Shown in pieces: positions 16,401 to 25,035 of a DNA stretch of 33,203 nt; position 1 is the first letter of the stretch; the number at the start of each line of letters is the position of its first letter. Below the pieces are notes generated by a model. It ran no database searches. It was not told the DNA's origin and saw nothing but the letters and a program-made list of their open reading frames with translations. Source of the DNA: an uncultured Gammaproteobacteria bacterium (GTDB lineage: Bacteria; Pseudomonadota; Gammaproteobacteria; Cardiobacteriales; CAKMZF01); assembly GCA_929200405.1 (NCBI GenBank), contig CAKMZF010000012.1:1-33203 (forward strand), in the 5' to 3' direction. Position numbers and translations under genes: made by a program.

Positions 16401-18014
16401 TCACACTGGTTTTTTTAAAAGCGAATAAAAGAAACCATCCATTCTAGGTTGCTCAGGTTTGAAATCAAGGCCATCAATATCTGTCGTCTCTGCTTGCGGC
16501 ATTAACCCAGCTTGCTGATCAGGATAAATAATACTGCCCAATGTCTGCTCACCATTAACACTGAAATAAGGCGCTTTCAGGGGCAATACATCCGCTGTTT
16601 GTTGCTGCAAAAAATCAGTCAACACATCAGTCGTTTCAGCCCTAAGATAAGAACAGGTGATATACACTAAATAGCCATTTGGCTTGAGCTTAGGCCATAA
16701 ATTTTTGAGAATAGTTTGCTGAGCTTTTTGGGCATTCATCACTGTTTTTGGCACTCTAAGATGCTTAATATCTGGATGCCGTCGAATAACACCTATCGCA
16801 GAACAAGGCGCATCTAAAACAATGCAATCATACTGCATTTGCTCAGCATAAAAATCTTCATCAGCATTCGCTAAATCTGCCTGTGCAATTTTGACCACCA
16901 TATCTTGTCGCATCAGATTTTCACGCATCCGCTCTAGTCTTGCCACGGATTGATCGACTGCGGTAATCTGCCAATCAGGCCATCTCTCTGCCATAAGCGA
17001 GGTCTTACCGCCCGGTGCTGCACAGGCATCTAGCACCTCTGCATTTGCAGGCAAATCTGCTGAAACTTCAGTCAACACGTCAGCCAATACCTGTGCACTT
17101 ATATCTTGCACGGTAACGTGCTTGCCACCCAGCTCCAAAGCATTAACGATATTTACATGAGGCGGCAATAAAAAAGCCGAGTTAATCTCAGCAGATTGTT
17201 GCAACTTGATACCAGCGTCTGCAAATTCTTCCATAACCATCGTTTGGTAATTTGGACTTACTCTCATCCAAGTCGCCGGAGTCTCATCATTTGCCTGTAA
17301 AACCGAGACTAGCTTCTCTGACCCTCCGTTGGCACATGAGTCCGCTATCGCCTCTACTAACCAGTTGGGATGTGTTTTTAACCCCGGCACCAATAACGCT
17401 TCACTGTCTGCCTTATCAGCAACGCATTTGCGCAAAACTGCATTAATCAAACCTGCTGCTCTAGGCTTTCCGACTTGCTTAGCAGCCTCCACCAAAGTGT
17501 TAATTACCACATAATCTGGTTGTCGCATAATATGAAATTGATAAATTCCCATCGCCAAGATCACATTGAGTATTTGATCTTTCGGAGAGATATCGCTTTC
17601 CAAATGTCGGCTATATAAAGGTTCCAGCGCCAAATTCCAGCGCAGCACACCCTGCACAAGATGCGTTAGCAGGCCTTGATCTCGGCTATGGATAGCAGCT
17701 CGAGATGCTTCAAATACGCTATCTAAACTTTGACGCTGATTAAGCACCTTGTGTAAAATTTGCGCAGCCACTACCCTGACTTTAATACCTTTTTGACTAT
17801 TATCATCAGAGGATTGATAACTAATATTATTTGTCGTTTCGGCATCTGTTGATGCACTTGCGGTTTGATTGGCTGGAAACTTGGCTTTGCTTTGCAAAGT
17901 TGTTCGGGCGCGATCGTAATAGGTCGAACTACTAGGCTTGCCATCCGTCGATTTTTTTGAAGTACTCGTACACGATTTTTTAATCGACTTTTTTTTAAGA
18001 GTTAGCTTAGCCAA
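16401..18014 (-). CDS. rsmB: 16S rRNA (cytosine(967)-C(5))-methyltransferase RsmB
   Basis: SAM-dependent RNA methyltransferase that modifies C967 of 16S rRNA. From about residue 78 the protein matches the family: an NusB-like RNA-binding domain (VRVVAAQILHKVL to about 205), then the Rossmann methyltransferase with VLDACAAPGGKTSLMAERW (328-345), DAPCSAIG with Cys404, and YITCSY with the nucleophile Cys454. The first 76 residues are an extra low-complexity Lys/Ser/Thr-rich extension, making 537 residues against roughly 430 usual. The only start consistent with this frame is a TTG at 18014 with AGG 7-8 nt upstream, overlapping the fmt stop by 8 bp; no ATG exists before the conserved part. The start site is therefore less certain than the function. 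Confidence 0.93.
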   Translation of the reverse strand: MAKLTLKKKSIKKSCTSTSKKSTDGKPSSSTYYDRARTTLQSKAKFPANQTASASTDAETTNNISYQSSDDNSQKGIKVRVVAAQILHKVLNQRQSLDSVFEASRAAIHSRDQGLLTHLVQGVLRWNLALEPLYSRHLESDISPKDQILNVILAMGIYQFHIMRQPDYVVINTLVEAAKQVGKPRAAGLINAVLRKCVADKADSEALLVPGLKTHPNWLVEAIADSCANGGSEKLVSVLQANDETPATWMRVSPNYQTMVMEEFADAGIKLQQSAEINSAFLLPPHVNIVNALELGGKHVTVQDISAQVLADVLTEVSADLPANAEVLDACAAPGGKTSLMAERWPDWQITAVDQSVARLERMRENLMRQDMVVKIAQADLANADEDFYAEQMQYDCIVLDAPCSAIGVIRRHPDIKHLRVPKTVMNAQKAQQTILKNLWPKLKPNGYLVYITCSYLRAETTDVLTDFLQQQTADVLPLKAPYFSVNGEQTLGSIIYPDQQAGLMPQAETTDIDGLDFKPEQPRMDGFFYSLLKKPV

Positions 18015-18960
18015 ATTGCATACCTAACAGCGCTCTACCATTGGCAAAATCTTTGGCGAGCATTTTGGCTTTACTGGGTGGCTGCAACATAATAATTCTC
18101 AAACATCCCAGACCTGTTGCCACGGTAATCCCTTCACCATTGGTTTCCAATATCTCACCTGGTTGAGCATCATCATTCTTTGAATTGTTTGAAGCATCAT
18201 CAACCACTTCCGCCTGCCACAGTCGCAGAGGCTGCTCTTGCCACATAGTATAAGCCACCGGCCAAGGTTGAAAAGCCCTAATTTTTCGCTGTATGACTGC
18301 TGCTGGTTGCTGCCAATTAATTCGCGCCTCGGTTTTTTTAAGCTTATGAGCATAAAGTTCACCCATCTGTTGCTGCGCTGCAGCTTGTATTTCTCCGCTA
18401 ACAATAGAAGTAATGCTATCCGCTAACAACCGTCCGCCAAGTTCTGCCAATTGATCGTGTAGTTGCATGGATGTCACTTGCTCATCAATCGCCAAACTAG
18501 CCGAGGCAAAAACTGGCCCGGTATCTAAACCCTTATCCATTTGCATAATACATACACCCGTTTCGGCATCACCTGCCTCTATCGCTCTCTGAATGGGTGC
18601 TGCACCGCGCCACCTAGGCAATAACGAGCCATGAACATTTATACAACCTTTCTTAGGTGTTTGTAATACCGCCTCTGGTAGCAATAAACCATAGGCCACC
18701 ACCACCATAATATCTGCTTGGTAGCTTGCAAGCTTTTCCTGCACATCCGTTTGTTTTAGCGACAACGGCTGCTCTACTAGGTAATTATGCTCTAACGCAA
18801 AAGCTTTGACAGAACTAGGCTGTAGCTGTTGCCCACGACCTTTGGGACGATCTGGCTGGGTATACACAGCCACTATTTCAACATCCTGCTGCTGATGCAA
18901 CGCCGCCAAACTGACTTTCGCAAACTCAGGCGTGCCAGCAAATATTACCCGAATAGTCAT
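18007..18960 (-). CDS. fmt: Methionyl-tRNA formyltransferase
   Basis: Formylates initiator Met-tRNA using 10-formyl-tetrahydrofolate. The 317-residue protein has the N-terminal formyltransferase domain (IRVIFAGTPEFAKVSL; the catalytic INVHGSLLPRWRGAAPIQRAI with the HGSLLP signature; and the usual GDAETGVCIMQMDKGLDTG) followed by the C-terminal tRNA-binding OB-like domain. Length and motifs are normal. It follows def by 32 bp and overlaps rsmB by 8 bp, the classic def-fmt-rsmB arrangement. Confidence 0.98.
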   Translation of the reverse strand: MTIRVIFAGTPEFAKVSLAALHQQQDVEIVAVYTQPDRPKGRGQQLQPSSVKAFALEHNYLVEQPLSLKQTDVQEKLASYQADIMVVVAYGLLLPEAVLQTPKKGCINVHGSLLPRWRGAAPIQRAIEAGDAETGVCIMQMDKGLDTGPVFASASLAIDEQVTSMQLHDQLAELGGRLLADSITSIVSGEIQAAAQQQMGELYAHKLKKTEARINWQQPAAVIQRKIRAFQPWPVAYTMWQEQPLRLWQAEVVDDASNNSKNDDAQPGEILETNGEGITVATGLGCLRIIMLQPPSKAKMLAKDFANGRALLGMQFG

Positions 18961-18992
18961 TTAATTAAGCCTTTTTAGCATAATTATCAGCG

Positions 18993-19514
18993 TTAATCAG
19001 CGGTAGCTGGTTGCTGGCGTTCTTTACTAATTCTTTTCATTAATTTGATTGCCTTATCTCTCTTAATATCAGAAAGATAGTCTACAAAGAGCCGCCCATT
19101 AAGATGATCAATTTCATGCTGAATACAAATCGCTAAAATACCATCGGCTTCCAACTCATGCTTTTTCCCATCAACGTCTTGATATTGCACTGTAATACAC
19201 TCAGCTCGCTGCACCTCCTCATAGTATTCAGGGACTGACAGGCAACCCTCCCGATGAACCGTCTTCCCTGATTTATCAGTAATTTCTGGGTTTACAAATA
19301 CCTGCGGAGCATTTTGCTCCTCAGAAACATCCACCGTAATCACTCTCTTGGTGACATTCACTTGTATCGCTGCCAAGCCAATACCTTCATTCTTGTACAT
19401 AGTTTCAATCATATTCTCAGCAAATAATTTGAGGTTTTCATCAAAATTTTGCACAGGTAGCGCTTTTTTTCTTAGCCTAGGGTCAGGAAATTGTAGTATA
19501 TTTAATAAAGCCAT
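18993..19514 (-). CDS. def: Peptide deformylase
   Basis: Metal-dependent hydrolase that removes the N-formyl group from nascent proteins, acting after Fmt. The 173-residue protein holds all three active-site motifs: GIGLAAIQ (44-51), EGCLSVP with metal ligand Cys91, and QHEIDHLNG with His133, Glu134 and His137. It is type 1, with the short basic C-terminus usual in Gram-negatives. It is the first gene of the eight-gene minus-strand operon and divergent from the lipoprotein gene across 102 bp. That gap contains a perfect 10-bp palindrome (ATGATATCAT, 19555-19564) that could be an operator or chance. Confidence 0.98.
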   Translation of the reverse strand: MALLNILQFPDPRLRKKALPVQNFDENLKLFAENMIETMYKNEGIGLAAIQVNVTKRVITVDVSEEQNAPQVFVNPEITDKSGKTVHREGCLSVPEYYEEVQRAECITVQYQDVDGKKHELEADGILAICIQHEIDHLNGRLFVDYLSDIKRDKAIKLMKRISKERQQPATAD

Positions 19515-19616
19515 GTTTTGTTGATTTCAGTAGTGTGCAATTAATATAAAGAACATGATATCATTTAAGAAAAACTAAATAATTCACCCTCTCACTAGAT
19601 TAATCAGGATACCATT

Positions 19617-20576
19617 ATGTTGGGCTCTCGACCATTTTATCAAGCCAATTTACGCTCAAATATACTTCATTCTTTACTATTCTCTGGTTTTCTAGTTATT
19701 TTGAGTGGCTGCGCTCACAAAGACTCACCTAGGACTACAACCGAAAACTCTGCCATCATTGGCAACGCCAAAGTACAAAAATTTGACCATCAAAGATTCA
19801 TCAACACATCTGAATTCAAGTTACCCAACTCTAACATCTCCAATAGAATCCCTAGAGTCAAAACCTCACTAAGCTCAGGTCAAAAAGGCAGCAAATCAAC
19901 TTTCAGCGGAAACATCCCTCCCTTCATTTTGATAGAGTCCGACGAAGTGAACCAATGGCGCTTCGCCACTGTAAAAGCGCCAGCTGGCGGCAGAAGTTTA
20001 TTCGCAGCCCCAATGCGACTTCCTATTTCTACAACAGTCCCCATTGGCGAATACATTGTTATTCGCCCTGTTAGCCAGATACAAAATGATCCTGCAGCTA
20101 AACAACCACAGGCCTATTTATTTAAAGTTATCACCAGTGCCTCAGCTGAAAAGAATCGCGGTAATTTACTAACCTTGCGAAATAGCATTTCTCCGGCCAA
20201 ACCAAATGACTGGATCGTCCCAATAGACTATCTTGACCAAACAGATATTGGCATATCTAGCGTTATTGGTAATATAGGCGAAATTTCTATATTAGATATT
20301 GTTCCCAGACGCTCGTTTGGCAGCAATGGCCATATCGCCATCATTAACGCTGGGGTACAACAGGGGCTAAGCGTTAATGACACATTCGCCGCACATGCTG
20401 GCCGTATGGAAGGAAACCACGGCCGCGCTATCCGTGATGGTCGAGACATTCAACCAGAAGGCAATGCAAAGCTGGTTATTATCCAATCGTCTTACAACTA
20501 CGCATTAGCAGAGATCCAACAATCCAATCAACCTATTGTTGCAGGTGATATTTTGTTGCCTCTATCACAGAAATAA
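19617..20576 (+). CDS. Lipoprotein at the LysM-protein locus, without LysM domain
   Basis: A 319-residue predicted lipoprotein: basic N-terminus, hydrophobic stretch and lipobox LSGC with the cysteine at residue 32. AGGA lies 7 nt before the ATG. In many gammaproteobacteria the gene between def (divergent) and dprA encodes a LysM peptidoglycan-binding protein. The C-terminal 100 residues here (GHIAIINAGVQQGLSVNDTFAAHAG, a dozen charged residues, then AKLVIIQSSYNYALAEIQQSNQPIVAGDILLP) keep the pattern I associate with the C-terminal half of those proteins, but no LysM repeat is seen; residues 33-105 are Ser/Thr/Asn-rich and look disordered. Orthology is inferred from position and this similarity. 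Cell-envelope function is likely; the role is unknown. Confidence 0.72.
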   Translation: MLGSRPFYQANLRSNILHSLLFSGFLVILSGCAHKDSPRTTTENSAIIGNAKVQKFDHQRFINTSEFKLPNSNISNRIPRVKTSLSSGQKGSKSTFSGNIPPFILIESDEVNQWRFATVKAPAGGRSLFAAPMRLPISTTVPIGEYIVIRPVSQIQNDPAAKQPQAYLFKVITSASAEKNRGNLLTLRNSISPAKPNDWIVPIDYLDQTDIGISSVIGNIGEISILDIVPRRSFGSNGHIAIINAGVQQGLSVNDTFAAHAGRMEGNHGRAIRDGRDIQPEGNAKLVIIQSSYNYALAEIQQSNQPIVAGDILLPLSQK

Positions 20577-20612
20577 CTCGCTCTGCGCTAACATGGGTTT
20601 ATAACCACAGCC

Positions 20613-21782
20613 ATGAAACGATCTACGCTCGCCTATGCGATAGCACTTAATCAAACCAAACTTCTTGGCCCCTCTCGTTTTAAAAAACTGGTAAGTTTAG
20701 CGGGTTCCATACCTGCTATATTCGATCCTGAGTTTCTTTCCAGCTTAGAAGGCAGTGAATTCCCCAAATCAATGATTAACGCTTTGCAAGCACCGGATTG
20801 GGAAGCAGTTGAAGAGACGCTCAATTGGCAAAGCTCAGCTGATAACCATATTATCAACCTAGGGCACCCTCTATATCCCAAAGCGCTCGAACAATTGACA
20901 GATGCACCAACGCTACTTTATGTGATTGGCGAACCTGCATTGTTATCTCAGCCACAAATCGCGATTGTAGGCAGCAGAAAACCAAGCAAATACGGAGAGT
21001 CTGCCACAGCACACCTTGCCAAGTCATTGAGTCAAGAAAACATCATTATCACTAGTGGCTTGGCATATGGTATAGATGGCATTGCCCATCTAGCGACTGT
21101 GCAAGAACAGAAACCAACAATCGCCGTTATGGGGAGGGGGTTAGAAAAAATTTATCCCGCTCGACACACCAAATTAGCCGAAAACATTTTACTAAACAAC
21201 GGCGCTTTAGTTTCTGAGTTTCCTTTGAAGACCGAACCACTGGCACAAAATTTTCCTCGTAGAAATCGCATTATCAGCGGCATGAGTTTAGGCACAGTGG
21301 TGATAGAAGCGCAAATAAAATCTGGCTCATTAATCACCGCAAAACTAGCCGCGGACCAAGGCAAAGAAGTTTTTGCAGTGCCTGGCAGCATATTCAACCC
21401 GCTATCATCGGGCTGCCACCATCTCATTCAGCAAGGAGCAAAGCTTATTCAATCCGCTGAGGATGTCATTGAAGAAATTCAATTTCAGCCGCCACCGTCA
21501 CAAGGTTTTTATGATAAATCAGGTCAAAGAAACCCAAAATCGCCGCAAATTGGTATAGATTCTAGTAAAAATAATCACACTAACGATGACAAAGACACGG
21601 CTCCTGCAGACAAAAAATACCGCGATTGTCTGGCAATTATCGGCTTTGACCCAATTGCTTTCGATGAAATACATAGACTAAGTGGATTGACGATTGCTGA
21701 GCTTTCCGCCATGCTGTTAGACTTAGAATTGGAAGATTGGATAGCAAAAGATGCTGGTGGCAGCTATCAACGAATACGATAG
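20613..21782 (+). CDS. dprA: DNA-processing protein DprA (Smf)
   Basis: Binds incoming single-stranded DNA and loads RecA during natural transformation; it is also kept in species not known to be competent. The 389-residue protein has an N-terminal helical region, the Rossmann-like DprA domain (IAIVGSRKPSKYGESA, IITSGLAYGIDGIAH, and the NFPRRNRIISGMS motif with SGSLITAKLAADQGKEVFAVPG), a polar linker of about 50 residues (about 285-335), and a C-terminal winged helix ending near YQRIR. MGRGLEKIYP replaces the more usual GTGLD pattern. It starts 36 bp after the lipoprotein gene with a poor ribosome site, and topA follows after 79 bp. Confidence 0.96.
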   Translation: MKRSTLAYAIALNQTKLLGPSRFKKLVSLAGSIPAIFDPEFLSSLEGSEFPKSMINALQAPDWEAVEETLNWQSSADNHIINLGHPLYPKALEQLTDAPTLLYVIGEPALLSQPQIAIVGSRKPSKYGESATAHLAKSLSQENIIITSGLAYGIDGIAHLATVQEQKPTIAVMGRGLEKIYPARHTKLAENILLNNGALVSEFPLKTEPLAQNFPRRNRIISGMSLGTVVIEAQIKSGSLITAKLAADQGKEVFAVPGSIFNPLSSGCHHLIQQGAKLIQSAEDVIEEIQFQPPPSQGFYDKSGQRNPKSPQIGIDSSKNNHTNDDKDTAPADKKYRDCLAIIGFDPIAFDEIHRLSGLTIAELSAMLLDLELEDWIAKDAGGSYQRIR

Positions 21783-21845
21783 AACGTGTAGAAAATACCT
21801 GCTAAAACCAAGGCTTGCCATAATTGTAGACGGCATAATATATAG

Positions 21846-21872
21846 AAAAACATAGAAAAATATGAGTAAAAA
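21846..21872. other. Phased A-tracts at the topA start
   Basis: Three A5 tracts (21846-21850, 21856-21860, 21868-21872) are spaced 10 and 12 bp apart, the first two inside tandem (T/C)ATAGAAAAA decamers. Helically phased A-tracts are a known cause of intrinsic DNA bending. They straddle the topA start codon. Confidence 0.55.
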
Positions 21873-24303
21873 TTTAGTAATTGTAGAATCACCCGCCAAG
21901 GCGAAAACCATTGAGAAATACCTCGGCCCAGATTTCACCGTATTGGCATCTTATGGCCATATCAGAGATTTGATCAGCAAAGAAGGCGCTGTAGAGCCAA
22001 ACAATAATTTCTTTATGCACTACGCACCTATCGATCGCAATACCAAACATTTCAGCGCTATTAAAAAAGCACTCAAAGATGCTGACAATCTATATCTGGC
22101 GACGGATCCGGATAGAGAAGGTGAAGCGATTTCTTGGCATTTACTGGAAATGATCTTAGAAGATAAAAAGCTAAAAGACATACCGCACTCAAGAGTCGTG
22201 TTTCACGAAATCACCAAAAAAGCCGTCAATGATGCAATCGCCTCACCGCGCTCTCTGGCAATGGATTTAGTGAATGCTCAGCAAGCGCGACGCGCCCTCG
22301 ATTATCTCGTTGGTTTCAACCTCTCTCCCTTACTATGGCGTAAGATAAAGCCAGGGCTGTCAGCAGGTAGAGTGCAATCACCAGCCCTGCGATTAATTGT
22401 TGAGCGCGAAGAAGAAATTGAAAAATTCGTCACCCAAGAATATTGGTCACACCATGGCGACTTTGCGATAAAAAATCAAAAATTTACCGCAAAATTACAG
22501 CAATACGATGGCAATAAAATCGAGCAATTTAGCTTTACAAATGAAAAAGAAGCCATGGCTGTTCGTGATGCTGTGCTAGCTGCTGCCAACGGTGAAGTCA
22601 CCGTTACCAAAGTCGAGAAAAAACAGCGCAAAAGAAATCCTGCTGCGCCGTTTACAACCTCTACTCTACAACAAGAGGCCGCTAGAAAACTGGGTTTTAC
22701 TTCTCAGCGAACCATGCGCATTGCGCAGCAACTCTATGAAGGTGTAGAAACTAATGAAGGCACAGTGGGCCTCATCAGTTATATGCGTACTGATGCCGTA
22801 ACGCTATCAAAAGAAGCGTTGAGTGAAATTCGCAAAGTCATTGCCGAACGTTATGGCAAAGACAATGTGCCAGAGGTATCAAGAACCTATAAAACCAAAT
22901 CAAAAAATGCTCAGGAAGCGCACGAAGCGATTCGACCAACTTCTGCATTTCGCACACCTGACTCTATTACAAGCTACCTAACCAGTGAACAAAGCAAACT
23001 CTATGATTTGATTTGGAAAAGAACCATCGCCTGCCAAATGATTCATGCCACCATGAACACTGTTTCCAACACATTATCGGCAGGAAACCATGCATTTAGA
23101 GCAACCGGTAGCACCATTGCTAACCCCGGTTTTATGAGTGTATATTTGGAAGGAAAAGATGATATCAAAGGCGATGACGACAGTGATGAAGAAAAAATCT
23201 TACCAGAAATGACCGAAGGACAGCTGATACCACTTGCAGATGTCGCCGCCAATCAACACTTTACTGACCCACCACCTCGCTTTAGTGAAGCAAGTTTAGT
23301 CAAAACCTTAGAAGAGTATGGCATTGGCCGCCCCTCAACCTATGCCAGCATTATTTCTACTCTGCAATACCGTGAATATGTAGAAATGGATGGTCGCCGC
23401 TTTATCCCCACCGATACCGGCCGCATTGTCAGTCGTTTTCTAAGTGGTCACTTTACCCAATATGTAGACTATGAATTCACGGCAACACTAGAAGATGACC
23501 TAGACGCCGTTTCTAGAGGCGAGTTGGACTGGATAGAAGTGCTGCAAAAATTTTGGCAACCCTTCCATGTGCAGTGCGAAGACAAAATGGAGTCGGTGAC
23601 TCGTGAAGAAGTGCAGATGGTGCGCGAACTGGGAATTGACCCGAGAACCGAAAAGCCGGTTTACGCCCGAATGGCACGCTACGGTGCGGTGGTGCAGCTA
23701 GGCCATAGAGATGATGATGAAAAACCAAAATTCTCATCCCTTCGCAAACACCAACGCATAGAGAGCATCACTTTAGAAGAGGCATTAGAGCTATTTAACT
23801 TACCTCGTGATTTAGGGGAAACTGAAGAGGGTGATACCATATCGACTAACTTCGGCCGCTTTGGACCTTACGTCCGTTATGGTAGCAAATTTGTTTCCAT
23901 CAAAGAAGACGACCCCTACACAATCACTAGGGACCGAGCACTGGAAGTGATTGCTGAGCACAAAGCCAAAGAAGCCGCCAAGTTAATTCGCGACTTTGGG
24001 GATGAGATAAAAATTCTCAACGGCAGATGGGGGCCATACGTCACCAATGGTGAAAAGAATGCTCGTGTGCCAAAAGATATAGAAGCAGCTGAGCTAACAC
24101 ATGCTGAGTGCATTGAAATGCTAGAAAAAGCGCCTGCTAAACCAACAAGAGGCAAAAAGAAAGCAACGATAAGCACCAAAAAAGCAGCTGCTAAAAAAGC
24201 GCCTGCCAAGAAAGCAACTGCGAAGAAGGCAACGACCAAAAAAGCCGCTACTGCTAAAAAAACAGCAGCTAAGAAGCCTTCAGCCAAAAAGACCAGCGAA
24301 TAA
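21862..24303 (+). CDS. topA: DNA topoisomerase I (type IA)
   Basis: Relaxes negative supercoils through a transient 5'-phosphotyrosine. The 813-residue protein has the Toprim domain at the N-terminus (VIVESPAKAKTIEKYL; metal-binding DPDREGEA at 82-89), the archway domains, and catalytic Tyr307 in GLISYMRTDAV. After the core come Topo_C-type repeats (NFGRFGPYVRYG and LNGRWGPYVTNG) instead of the zinc ribbons of E. coli TopA; only a few isolated cysteines are present. The last 57 residues are a Lys/Ala-rich, histone H1-like tail of repeated KKA units, as in mycobacterial and some other TopA proteins, where such tails aid DNA binding. The ribosome site is weak and phased A-tracts overlap the start. 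A perfect stem-loop spans the stop codon. It lies between dprA and tsaC. Confidence 0.97.
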   Translation: MSKNLVIVESPAKAKTIEKYLGPDFTVLASYGHIRDLISKEGAVEPNNNFFMHYAPIDRNTKHFSAIKKALKDADNLYLATDPDREGEAISWHLLEMILEDKKLKDIPHSRVVFHEITKKAVNDAIASPRSLAMDLVNAQQARRALDYLVGFNLSPLLWRKIKPGLSAGRVQSPALRLIVEREEEIEKFVTQEYWSHHGDFAIKNQKFTAKLQQYDGNKIEQFSFTNEKEAMAVRDAVLAAANGEVTVTKVEKKQRKRNPAAPFTTSTLQQEAARKLGFTSQRTMRIAQQLYEGVETNEGTVGLISYMRTDAVTLSKEALSEIRKVIAERYGKDNVPEVSRTYKTKSKNAQEAHEAIRPTSAFRTPDSITSYLTSEQSKLYDLIWKRTIACQMIHATMNTVSNTLSAGNHAFRATGSTIANPGFMSVYLEGKDDIKGDDDSDEEKILPEMTEGQLIPLADVAANQHFTDPPPRFSEASLVKTLEEYGIGRPSTYASIISTLQYREYVEMDGRRFIPTDTGRIVSRFLSGHFTQYVDYEFTATLEDDLDAVSRGELDWIEVLQKFWQPFHVQCEDKMESVTREEVQMVRELGIDPRTEKPVYARMARYGAVVQLGHRDDDEKPKFSSLRKHQRIESITLEEALELFNLPRDLGETEEGDTISTNFGRFGPYVRYGSKFVSIKEDDPYTITRDRALEVIAEHKAKEAAKLIRDFGDEIKILNGRWGPYVTNGEKNARVPKDIEAAELTHAECIEMLEKAPAKPTRGKKKATISTKKAAAKKAPAKKATAKKATTKKAATAKKTAAKKPSAKKTSE

Positions 24304-24315
24304 AATCGCTGGTCT
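24290..24315. other. Perfect 10-bp stem-loop enclosing the topA stop codon
   Basis: AGACCAGCGA (24290-24299) and TCGCTGGTCT (24306-24315) form a 10-bp perfect stem with a 6-nt loop that contains the TAA stop. On the plus strand no T-run follows, so it is not a standard terminator for topA. On the minus strand the stem is followed by TTTT, the layout of an intrinsic terminator that would stop antisense transcripts entering topA. Confidence 0.6.
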
Positions 24316-24372
24316 AAGATCAACACCTCGCACAATTTAGCAGAAGGTTACCGTGATTTCAGAATAGCAGCT

Positions 24373-24957
24373 ATGGTATTTAATAGATTTAAACTGAGAC
24401 ATATTTCACGGCAGCTAAATCATGGCGCCACAATCGCCTACCCCACCGAAGGCGTTTATGGCTTAGGCTGTCTTCCTGATCACCAAGCGGCAATCAAACA
24501 TTTATTACAGGTTAAAAACAGGCCTTGGCAAAAAGGCATGTTACTGGTTGGCAGCGATTTAAGTCAATTCGCGCCATATATACTGCAATTAAACCAGCAA
24601 CAGCAAGCTATTATTTACGCACACTTTAAGTCAGTTCTAGCTGGAAAATCCCATCCAACAACATGGATAGTCCCAGCCAAAGCCCACACCTCCGAGTTAC
24701 TTCGCGGTCAACACAGCAGTATAGGCATTCGATTATGCACACACCCTTTAGTACAACAGATCTGTCAACAATGCCAAAGCCCCTTGGTATCAAGTAGCGC
24801 TAATATTTCTAAACGCCCTCCTGCTAGAAATGCCTATGTACTGAAAAAATGGTTTCGTGATAGCATTGATATAATCGTCTCGCAAGCAACTCTTGGGTAC
24901 TCAAAGCCCTCGCAGATCAAAACGCTGGATGAGCAAAAAATACTCCGTAATATTTAA
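24373..24957 (+). CDS. tsaC: L-threonylcarbamoyladenylate synthase TsaC
   Basis: Makes threonylcarbamoyl-AMP from threonine, bicarbonate and ATP for the t6A modification of ANN-decoding tRNAs. The 194-residue protein is the short YrdC/TsaC form without the C-terminal Sua5 domain. Visible landmarks: GATIAYPTEGVYGLGC (about 19-34) with the Lys/Arg-rich pocket KNRPWQKGM, the TTWIVPA strand, IGIRLCTHPLVQQ, and PLVSSSANISKRPP, which holds the substrate-contacting Ser-Ala-Asn. The ribosome site is weak. It lies 69 bp after topA and 78 bp before hemF, close to the usual dprA-tsaC-hemF neighbourhood. Confidence 0.94.
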   Translation: MVFNRFKLRHISRQLNHGATIAYPTEGVYGLGCLPDHQAAIKHLLQVKNRPWQKGMLLVGSDLSQFAPYILQLNQQQQAIIYAHFKSVLAGKSHPTTWIVPAKAHTSELLRGQHSSIGIRLCTHPLVQQICQQCQSPLVSSSANISKRPPARNAYVLKKWFRDSIDIIVSQATLGYSKPSQIKTLDEQKILRNI

Positions 24958-25035
24958 TTTTAGATTTTTGTTTTGCGGATTGCTTTTAGCCATTAGAAAA
25001 CATCAAAATACCGCATAGAACCAGAGTCATAATCC

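Noticed and set aside
23916-24335. Minus-strand 139-codon hydrophobic open frame opposite the end of topA
   Set aside because: Its Ala/Phe/Val-rich composition is the mirror of the Lys/Ala tail codons of topA; there is no independent support.
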